NCBI RefSeq assembly: GCF_963678635.1
Contig: NC_087067.1
Span: 25,551,547 to 25,615,546, forward strand
Direction: 5' to 3'
DNA: 64,000 nucleotides
From: Symsagittifera roscoffensis
Taxonomy: Eukaryota > Xenacoelomorpha > Acoela > Convolutidae
Below are positions 55,980 to 64,000 of the stretch, piece after piece. Both the position numbers and the translations under genes were made by a program. A model generated the notes under the pieces. The model saw only the letters and a list, made by a program, of their open reading frames with translations. It did not search any database and had not been told where the DNA came from. Each line of letters opens with the position of its first letter. Within the stretch, counting starts at the first letter, position 1.

Positions 55980-56340
55980 CAAAAATTCCTGGATGTTCAG
56001 ACTGCCTTTTATGGCCAATGAAGTAGGTTGGCTTAAAAAATGTCAACAAAAATCTAACTTCTGAAAGCGTACCCATACACGCTATGTAAAGAAAAAGGTT
56101 TATAATTTGCATCTGAAAAAATATATATAAGATTAAAAAGCACGCCCAATTCAATTCAAAATCATTTATAAGATGATTCAATCTCTGCTTACGCGTTAAT
56201 AGAACGAAATCTACCACAAAATTTTTGGCCAAAAATGATGAGAGTTGAAACTTTTTGTTAATTTTGCGATCAATTCAGCAATGTCTTACGGCTGATATAC
56301 TGAAATTCAGTCAGAATTGCTAGTTACAAACTCCAAATTT
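55980..56340. repeat. Dispersed repeat fragment (GTTCCGACT-type)
   Basis: CTGGATGTTCAGACTGCC, CTGCTTACGCGTTAATAG and GTCTTACGGCTGATATA match parts of 35,140-35,560 and 60,070-60,100. Confidence 0.5.
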
Positions 56341-56911
56341 TTCCGGAAAACAACTGTAATCACCCGACCACAAACAGTCAGTCGCTCTCTTTGAGTTTGG
56401 GTTACAAGCATGTTGTACACGCCATGCCTAATATGTTTTTGTTCGTCCAATTATGCCATATGAGGCGACTGAGCCGATATAAACTAAGCCAAAAACTTTG
56501 TGACAAACCAAAAAAATGACATTACATAAAATCAGTGCTTGTAAATTTAGAGCCGATATGAAACAAGACTATGCTGACAATTTTGTTGCCAGCAGAAATG
56601 GTTCAATGATTTTGGTAAAACAGTCTTAAAATGAAAAAGTATTTGTTTCGATTTGATAACGCTAGCTAATTGCAAGCGTAACTATTTGGAATACAATTTT
56701 TTGCAAAACCATGATTTAAATTTGTTTCAGTTAATCAGATTTGATGGACGTCAAAAATGCGGAGTATGAGTTTTTCTGCTTGCTGACAAAGGCACTACCA
56801 TCCAAAGAATGAACCTTTTATGATTCACTAAGAAATGATATCAGTAAATCGGGTTTGAGATTCCAAAGACCTGAAAGAAATTGCGAGCTTCTTATGAAAA
56901 ATATTTTTATT

Positions 56912-57256
56912 GAGTGAAAATTAATCTAGCATAGTGGTAAGACGTTCACTTTGAAATCGTCAGATCTTGTATTCGATCCCATGCCATGGCAATTATAGTG
57001 TGCGAGGACGAGCTCTTTATTGACCTCTAGCTTCAGGTCTATCGCAACATGACCAAATTGGGCTGCAATAGTGGTACCACGTGAAAGTTCTAGACGCAAA
57101 AAAACGGCCTTGAGTTGCAAAAAAAAGAGCTTCGCTCAAAAAAATAAACATTCTGGAATGTGGGGAAATAAAACAAATGGACTATTCTTGACAGAACTGT
57201 TAAAGCCTACTGATAGATCCTCTGCGATTCGCAGGAACTACATTATTATTATTATT
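56912..57256 (+). mobile_element. tRNA-Gln-like SINE, copy 1
   Basis: The A box TAGCATAGTGG (56,927-56,937) fits TRGYNNANNNG exactly. CACTTTGAAA resembles the Gln anticodon loop CTTTGAA (anticodon TTG). The B-box-like GTATTCGATCC follows at 56,969-56,979. The body contains GGTACCACGTGAAAGTTCTA. The 3' end has a small stem (CTGCG ATT CGCAG) followed by an (ATT)n tail, as expected of a LINE-mobilised SINE. It is not a functional tRNA because the anticodon stem and acceptor stem are not paired. Confidence 0.75.
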
Positions 57257-57871
57257 AAAGTTACAATAGAGTTCCGTTGAAAAAAATTGTCTAGATTATT
57301 GATTATCTGAACACATTATAAAACATTATAATCAAATATTTTTGAACAAAAAACCGATAATGGCTCAAAACAATCCCTTGCTGTCGTTTTTATTTTTTTT
57401 GTTTTCGTTTAAATAGCTCGGGGAATCAAAATTTTTGTTGATGTGGAACCGATCGAACACATTCAACCCCATTTTAACGCTCCCCTACCGAACACGTCTG
57501 CCAACAATTAAAGCACCGGTGAAAAAACTGATGTTAAAAAGTACATCGTTCCTGTCGTTCATTGAGAAACAATTATCTGGTCCAGTTGAGTTGGTGACAC
57601 CGAAAACGAGAGCCATAGCAAAAGTAACTAGTGTTTATCCAAAACCCAGCTTCGTTCCCATTTTTCACCACGATTTAAGTTTGTTTCAGTTAATCAGATT
57701 TGAGTGACGTAATAAATGCGGAGTATGAGTTTTCTGCTTGCTGACAAAGCCACTACCATCCAAAGAATGAACATTTTATGATTAACTAAGAAATGATATC
57801 AGTAAATCGGGTTTGAGATTCCAAAGACCTGAAAGAAATTGCGAGCTTCTTATGGAAAAATTTTTTATATT

Positions 57872-58075
57872 GAGTGAAAATTAATCTAGCATAGTGGTAA
57901 GACGTTCACTTTAAAATCGTCAGATCTTGTATTCGATTTCATGCCATGGCAATTATAGTGTGTGAGGACGAGCTCTCTTTTGACCTCTAGCTTCAAGTCT
58001 ATCGCAACATGTCCAATTTGAGCTGCAAAAGTGGTACCACGTGAAAGTTCTAGACGCAAAAAAACGGCCTTGAGT
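57872..58075 (+). mobile_element. tRNA-Gln-like SINE, copy 2 (3' truncated)
   Basis: It has the same head (A box at 57,887), with the anticodon-like TTG changed by substitution (TTTAAAAT) and the B-box end GATTT instead of GATCC. It stops after CGGCCTTGAGTTG, so the stem and ATT tail are missing. Confidence 0.7.
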
Positions 58076-58663
58076 TGAAAAAAGAATCAATAGCCGATAA
58101 TAATTTTATTTCAACCAAAAAAGCACCGGTGAAAAAACGGATGTTAAAAAAATTCAAAAATTGGAACTTATTGTAAGAAAAGTGTTGTATAAAAAACAGT
58201 TTTTGATCAAAAAATCAGTTGAACTGTTGAACATCCATTTCTCACTAATTTTTTTTTGATTTCTTTTTCACAGTTCTTTACTTCGCGGTAAACTTTTCGC
58301 TTTTTTCAATTTCCATTTGTTTTCTTTATTTTTGATACATCGTTCCTGTCATTCATTGAGAAACATCTATCTAGTCCAGTTGAGTTGGTGACACCAAAAT
58401 TGAGAGCCATAGCAAAAAGTAACTTGTGTTTATCCAAAAACCAGCTTCGTTCCCATTTTTCACAACGATTTAAAATTGTTTCAGTTAATCAGATTTGAGT
58501 GACGTAAAAAATGCGGAGTATGAGTTTTTCTGCTTGCTGACAAAGCCACTACCATCCAAAGAATGAACCTTTTATGATTAACTAAGAAATGATATCAGTA
58601 AATTGGGTTTGAGATTCCAATGACCTGAAAGAAATTGCGAGCTTCTTATGGAAAATATTTTTA

Positions 58664-59006
58664 TTGAGTGAAAATTAATCCAGCATAGTGGTAAGACGTT
58701 CACTTTGAAATCGTCAGATTTTGTATTCGATCCCATGCCATGGCAATTATAGTGTGTGAGGACGAGCTCTCTTTTGACATCTTGCTTCAGGTCTATCGCA
58801 ACATGACCAAATTGGGCTGCAATAGTGGTACCACGTGAAAATTCTAGACGCAAAAAAACGGTCTTGAGTTGCAAAAAAAGAGCTTCGCTCAAAAAAAATA
58901 AAACAGTCTGGAATGTGGGGAAATAAAACAAATGGACTATCCTTGACAGGACTGTTAAAGCCTACTGATAGATCCTCTGCGATTCGCAGGAACTACATTA
59001 TTATTA
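58664..59006 (+). mobile_element. tRNA-Gln-like SINE, copy 3
   Basis: The head is CAGCATAGTGG (one A-box change) with CACTTTGAAA and GTATTCGATCC. The full body, 3' stem and a shorter ATT tail are present. Confidence 0.75.
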
Positions 59007-59819
59007 AGGTTACAATAGAGTTCCGTTGAAAAAAATTGTCTAGATTATTGATTATCTGAACACATTATAAAACATTATAATCAAATATTTTTGAACAAAA
59101 AACCGACAATAGCTCAAAACAATCCCTTGTTGTCGTTTTTAGTTTCTTTTTGTTTTCGTTTAAATAGCTCGGGAGAATCAATTTTTTTGTTGATGTGGAA
59201 CCGAGCGAACATATTTAGCCCCATTTTTACCCAACACGTCTCCCAACAATTAAAGCACCGGTGAAAAAACGGATGTTAAAAAGTACATCGTTCCTGTCGT
59301 TCATTGAGAAACATTTATCTAGTCCAGTTGAGTTGGTGACAAGGAAAACGAGAGCCATAGCAAAAGTAACTAGTGTTTATCCAAAACCCAGCTTCGTTCC
59401 CATTTTTCACCATGATAATGGTTGTAAACTTTTGAAAATTAGTTTCATAATACAATTACTCTTGATTCTTGTACTTCAGAAGCTTACAGAGGTTTTTCAG
59501 AAGTCTTTTTGGCAACATTTCAAATGAAATTACTACAAGCGTCGTAACAATTTTGAGCAAAAAATGTTTAATCTTATTTTATTCCAGCAAACAGACGCAA
59601 TTGAAGCATACATTAATTTTGTTTCAAAATGAGATTCTGCCTTGTTTTTTTGGAATATATTCGATTACTATCCACAAAACTTCAGTGCGGCTTACAATTT
59701 CAGGGCATCGAAATTTTGTTGCGCACTTTGCCATAACCGAGACACTCATTGTTCTGTTTATGCAAAGCCAAACTCAAAAGAACCCTCGCCGTCATGTCAC
59801 TACGAGGAAAAAATTTTCA

Positions 59820-60345
59820 CGCTCTGTTATTGTTGTTCCGACTTTCGACACGAAAGTAACGGAATTTTTGTGCTCGGGGTGAGTTTATTTTTGTACAGAC
59901 AAATTTCGACTTTTTAACTAGCCATTTTTGACGGAATTTTTTTTAGCAAACAAAATTTTTTGTTAGATGACCTTATATTTGAAAAGATATTTTACCTTTG
60001 ATCAGTTTTCGTAAAATTATGGGGGTTTAAAGATTGTCGTTTGCGCCAATTTGGGACAATTAACGCGTGATATTTTTCGCTATTAACGCGTAAGATGAGG
60101 TTTAATCTGTCGTAGAAATCGTACCAAATTGGTTGAACGAAGCTTATTTGCCATGATTGATTTGTTACTAGGAGCGAAGTTTATCACTTTGTATGGCGTG
60201 TGGGGGTGATTTTCACAAAAAAATCTCAAATTAAAAAAAAACATTTTTTTCATTGTATTTATTTTTTTCTTATTATTACTGCTCCATAGACCTTAAGAGG
60301 CAGTTGGAACATTCCGAGTTTCGCCTTGATACGAGCAGTCATGTT
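59820..60345. repeat. Dispersed repeat with GTTCCGACT termini
   Basis: It runs from TTGTTGTTCCGACTTTCG through TGCTCGGGGTGAGTTT and TTACGCGT-like blocks to GGCAGTTGGAACATTCC and GATACGAGCAG. It is homologous to 43,120-43,650. The upstream stretch 59,418-59,820 has overlapping open frames (59,469-59,917) without a recognised family. Confidence 0.65.
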
Positions 60346-60980
60346 TTGCTTTCGGGTTTCTGCATAAAGACTTCGGCCAATAAGGACTTTTCACGGTCTA
60401 CGGTTGTTCTGATGCAATCAAAACTATTGATTTAAAATTATTTATAACTTGGCGCTTCAATCATAAAAAAGTGCCATTTTTTATAAGAAAGCACAAAGTT
60501 GGTGCTTAAAACTTTTTGCTGATTTCCTTTATGCAGCAAAATTTTTTTTCGGACTGGAAAAAGTAAAGAGTTTTTCAAGTATATTAAGTCAACGGGTTAT
60601 AGTTTTTTTCTCAAAAAGTAGTCATACATTGGCAAAAAATTGTCAATAAAATCAAAATTTGATTGTTACTTTAGCAAAACAGACGTTGAATTGTTTAAAA
60701 TTTTCATTGTTTTGAAAACTGTTGTTTTGTTTACTTTTTTCCTCCTCATAATTTTTCTCTATTTTTCCGTAAAAAAATCCGGCCCAACTACAATATCCCA
60801 CACCCGCCACTTACTACACTTAATCCCAATCTCCCCTTGCCCCTCTCTCCTCCCGATTAAATGAATATCGTTTTACCAACAACGCAACAATGCGAAAAGG
60901 TTTAGAAATCGAGCAGGCAGTGAGTAAGGCAGAAAATTGTGCTTGAGTATTTTTGATCAACTCGAAAGGTTAGTTCTTAC
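60346..60980. other. No gene recognised
   Basis: This includes an unusually C-rich, G-poor patch at 60,780-60,860. If the exon at 60,981-61,057 is real, its next exons should lie here on the - strand. I could not identify one with a convincing acceptor. Confidence 0.4.
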
Positions 60981-61057
60981 CTGTAGTCTTTTCTGTTATA
61001 CCCCCGAAAAGAGGCTTTTCTCAAGATGAAGGGGCCGACTGGTTGGAAATTTTTCAT
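60981..61057 (-). CDS. Possible first coding exon, unknown product
   Basis: On the - strand an ATG at 61,057 opens MKNFQPVGPFILRKASFRGY and then NRKDY, ending in phase 2 at a consensus donor (CTACAG|GTAAGA). The GC content exceeds the surroundings. There is no signal peptide. The family is unknown, and a 25-codon open frame could be chance; the donor is the strongest part of the case. Confidence 0.3.
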
Positions 61058-61321
61058 GCAAACAGTTCTGTTAGACACTGCTGTTCGTTGAATGATTTTC
61101 GCTCAAAATTGAAGTCAAACTTAGTAGAGAAGGAGCATTGGCAAAAAAGCGAAGTTTTTCTGAACAATTTGTGCAGTTGTCGGATAACTTTTTTTTTGTT
61201 TTCTAAGCTTACTGAAAACCTTTTTACCGATATTTAAGTTGTTTACCACGCGTCTTAGATCGGACAATAGTTTATAATTGATTTGTCAGCTTTGTTTGCA
61301 ATCGACTACCTCAAATTTTAA

Positions 61322-62720
61322 AGACCTGAAAGTATTTACTCAATATGTAAATGTTGACCTTATAACTGATAATATGTCACCAAATTAGACAATTTTTTCT
61401 CTTATGATGGGTGGAAAGCAGATTGTTTTCTCATTGAAAATTTCGCGTTAAAATTCCAAGAAAATGTATTTTTAACTCCATAAAACCTGCACAGAATATA
61501 CCCGTACCGAGAGTTTTTTTTATTTCTTACCTGAAGTACTTTATATCGACTTTAAATTACGGTCAGAAATTTTTTTGAAATGTTTGAATAAAGCCGGGAT
61601 TTTCTTAAAATTTTTTATTTCTCACCTTAATTCTGATTAGAAAATTGTTAAATCTAGGCTATTTCTAGCTGGAAAAAAGTGTCCAGGTGGCGCTCAAAAC
61701 CCTGACCTTTTGTTTTGTTGGCAGTTGTGCTTGCCATTTTGCTTAAGTCCTGATGAAGCTTAATAGTTTTAGCACAATAAGACTTGTTATAACAAGTTTT
61801 AGTTTGCATTATATTGCTACTGTTAATGTGCATACTCGAAACATGTTTATCTAATTGCGGTTGATCAGTGAACTAGTTTCTCTTTATTTCTATCCAGGAA
61901 CTGTTTATTTCCAAGCTAGAAAAAAAATAGTTCCTTCTGCACAAAAAATACGAGAAAACTAAACTAGATAATCTATATAAAATTTCTATCTAAAAAAAAC
62001 AGCCTCCATTGGGTACGGGTATTTAGAAACATGACTCATCGAAAGCATGAAACTTCGTTTTAATCTAAAATTTGAAAAAAAAAGCAATAAACATGGAAAA
62101 ACAAGAGCAATAATTAGAAAAAAATCAAATTTGGCATAACTTTTCAAAAAAATTCAAGAATTTTTAGCTCTAAAACAATAAAACAGTAAATTGAGACATT
62201 AAGAATCAATTCAATTTTTTAAAATTTAATTGCTTTTTAAATCTTTTAAAATAATTGAAAATTTTATAAATTTCCTGATGATTCTTTGTTCCAAAACAAA
62301 TTAAGCCAAAAAAATGAAACAAACACAAATAGCTGAATCTCGATCATGAGCAACAGTTTCTGAGGAGATGTGAGACCATAAATTAATTAAAAATCATCAG
62401 TAAAACTTCAGGTTTTGCTAGAAATTTTTGAAACGTTTTTAAAGTACAAAACATTCAAAGACAAAAATTTGATGTATAAACAAGCAAAAGATGCTAAAAG
62501 AGTTGTTTACAAAAGGTTGCTACAATGATTTATCAGATATCAATAATCATCAGAAATCAAACAATTTTTGCTAGCTTTGTTTTGAGAACTTCTGATGTTT
62601 TCTTAGTTCCAAAACAATCTCAGGCATTTAAAGGAAGAATGAATGCACCATGAATGCTCAATTGCGCCAATATACTGCAAATAATAAAAAAAAACATGAA
62701 AAATTACAAACCACTAGAAA
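61322..62720 (+). repeat. Terminal direct repeat, copy 1
   Basis: It is homologous to 63,172-64,000. GTATTTACTCAATATGTAA, TGGGTGGAAAGCAGA, ACTCCATAAAACCTGC, AACATGACTCAT and GGCATTTAAAGG-like words occur in the same order in both. Copy 1 holds about 500 bp more between CCTGC and AACATGACTCAT. No gene is seen. Confidence 0.8.
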
Positions 62721-63171
62721 TAAAAAAATTTCTAAACATTGAGTTGTGATGTTGCTTCAAATTAGAAAAACAAGCATATAATGAGTCTTGTTTATATTGC
62801 AAATTATTGTAAGAAATATATTTTATTTTCATTATTTTAAACAAAACTATTTATTTTGGGGTTATATAGAGATTTAAAAAATGGAGAAGAGTTTTGCGAT
62901 TATATGGAGAAGAAATTGATTTTCCTGGTATACATTTGAGAAAAATACGGACTATAAATTCATTGAAATTGACACAAAATAGAAAAAGTTTACTAGATGT
63001 TTCAGAACGTACAATCTATCATTATAGTCTTCCATCATAAAACTGTTTGGTAATTGACTGTTAGTAGTAGGCGTTTGGTAACATCACAATCGCGTGAGGG
63101 GCGAATAACGCGCGGGCAGGAGCAAAAAGCAAAATACTCCTGATTATTCGAGAGCGTTTCAAAATAGTCAA

Positions 63172-64000
63172 TGGCCTGAAATTATTTACTCAATATGTAA
63201 GCGTTGCCCTTATGATAGGTAACATGTCACCAATTTAGGCAACCTTTTCTACTATAATGGGTGGAAAGCAGAATTTTTTCTCATTGAAAATCTCGCATTA
63301 TAATTCCAAGGAAATCTATTTTGTCTCCATAAAACCTGCCCTTAATCTATTCAGAAACATGACTCATTGAAAGCATGACATTTGCTTCAAATTTAGATTT
63401 GTAAAAAAGAGCAACAAACATGGAAAACCGAAAGCAAAACTACAACAAAAATTAATTTTGCCAGAAATTTTCAAAAATTTCTCAGAGAATTTTAGCTCCA
63501 AAACAATAAAGCAGTAAATTGAGACGTTCAATCTTAGAGACAATTCATCCTTTTTATTTGGTTGATTGTTTGTTCTAAAATAAATTGATTCAATAAATTG
63601 AGATAAACACGAGCAGTTAAATCTTGACCACGGCCAACAGTTTTTGAAATTTGAGACCATGAACAAAAAAAAATCATCAGTAAAGTTTCAAATTTTGCAA
63701 GAATTTTTTTAAACACTTTTGATGATTTTTAATTTCAAAACATTCGAAGACAAAAAATAAGCAAAGCAAAGAATCTAAAAAAATTGTTTGCGAAAGGTTG
63801 CTACCATGGTTTCAACAAAAATCATCAGAAATCAATACAATTTTTGATAGCTTTAACTTTAGATTTTCTAATGTTGATTTAAATCCGCAAAAAATTGCAG
63901 GCATATATGTCAGCAATGAATGCATTATGAAAGCGCAATTGCGCTAGTATACTGCAAAAAATATATTTTCATGAAAAAACACAAACCACTAGAAATTAAA
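63172..64000 (+). repeat. Terminal direct repeat, copy 2 (runs off the window)
   Basis: It is the counterpart of 61,322-62,720, about 1.85 kb downstream. Open frames on the - strand at 63,364-63,716 have no recognised family. Between the copies (62,720-63,171) a short GC-richer patch with GAATAACGCGCGGGCAGG lies near 63,100. Confidence 0.75.

Larger units (their letters stand above)
56711..59417. repeat. Three-copy tandem repeat, about 0.95 kb per unit
   Basis: The units begin with (A/C)GATTTAA followed by TTGTTTCAGTTAATCAGATT at about 56,711, 57,671 and 58,466. Each contains GCGGAGTATGAGTTTTTCTG-like sequence, a SINE, and AAAGCACCGGTGAAAAAAC followed by TGTCATTCATTGAGAAACA-like sequence. 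Unit 2 is shorter because it lost the SINE 3' part and gained unrelated sequence. The block VELVTPKTRAIAKVTSVYPK is open in units 1 and 3 (VELVTRKTR in unit 3) but shifted in unit 2 by an extra A, so a gene is not supported. Confidence 0.85.

Noticed and set aside
56927-56985. Functional tRNA-Gln gene
   Set aside because: A and B boxes and the loop are tRNA-like, but the anticodon and acceptor stems do not pair and the same sequence recurs in tandem with a SINE-type body and tail.
57435-57707. 90-codon frame with VELVTPKTRAIAKVTSVYPK, also in unit 3
   Set aside because: The middle tandem unit is frameshifted, the surrounding copies are nearly identical by descent, and no domain was recognised.
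60970-61010. TTACCTG word suggesting a U1 snRNA 5' end
   Set aside because: The following bases do not continue as U1, and no Sm site or stem-loop order was found. On the other strand the word is a splice donor.

Overview
The window is AT-rich, intron-rich and repeat-laden eukaryotic DNA with very low coding density, almost certainly from an invertebrate animal. Supporting signs are T-rich splice acceptors ending in TTTCAG or TTTTCAG, GT(A/G)AG donors, introns from about 0.3 to 5.6 kb, hAT-like MITEs, a tRNA-derived SINE and large inverted duplications. Nothing prokaryotic was seen: no operons, rRNA, CRISPR or true tRNA. I cannot name the species. No gene lies complete in the window, and all identifications are by eye.

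Region 1 (1-11,700, + strand) is a degenerate tandem array of about 1.2 kb units. Each well-preserved unit carries two related mini-exons, an A type and a B type. Almost every copy is exactly 69 nt, is bounded by splice-like sites, enters and leaves in phase 2, and stays open in one frame. The exons encode a 23-residue module with the core YLN.N. The array decays towards its 3' end. A possible last exon with a poly(A) signal follows at 11,334. This array is the best candidate for an undescribed system: a micro-exon or exon-array gene whose exons can be skipped or joined in any order without losing frame.

Region 2 (13,100-16,300, + strand) holds a clear signal-peptide exon at 13,128, a phase-compatible exon ending in a stop at 14,974, and a cluster of exon-like segments at 15,490-16,211 that runs into a 200-N assembly gap. 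Most of these are also phase 2. I do not recognise the products.

Region 3 (16,500-29,060) has no gene I can support. It holds MITE fragments, a 1.6-2.5 kb direct duplication (17.8-22.2 kb against 22.5-25.1 kb), short tandem repeats, and a segment (26.9-29.06 kb) that recurs at 49.7-52.7 kb.

Region 4 (29,480-49,460) is a giant inverted repeat around a second 200-N gap. Each arm carries the same four exons of a GT11-type alpha-1,2-fucosyltransferase-like gene, arranged tail to tail: copy 1 on + (30,281-37,617) and copy 2 on - (41,160-48,572). All four exon lengths match between copies, and one intron appears to be GC-AG in both. Introns differ by indels, minisatellite copy number and MITE detail. 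Similarity drops sharply just outside the first visible exon, suggesting either gene conversion or an assembly of two haplotypes in inverted order.

Region 5 (49,460-64,000) contains a second, older inverted repeat (49.7-51.6 / 52.85-54.8 kb), a 22-bp minisatellite, a three-copy tandem repeat of about 0.95 kb carrying a tRNA-Gln-like SINE, a possible first exon on the - strand (60,981-61,057), and a terminal direct repeat.
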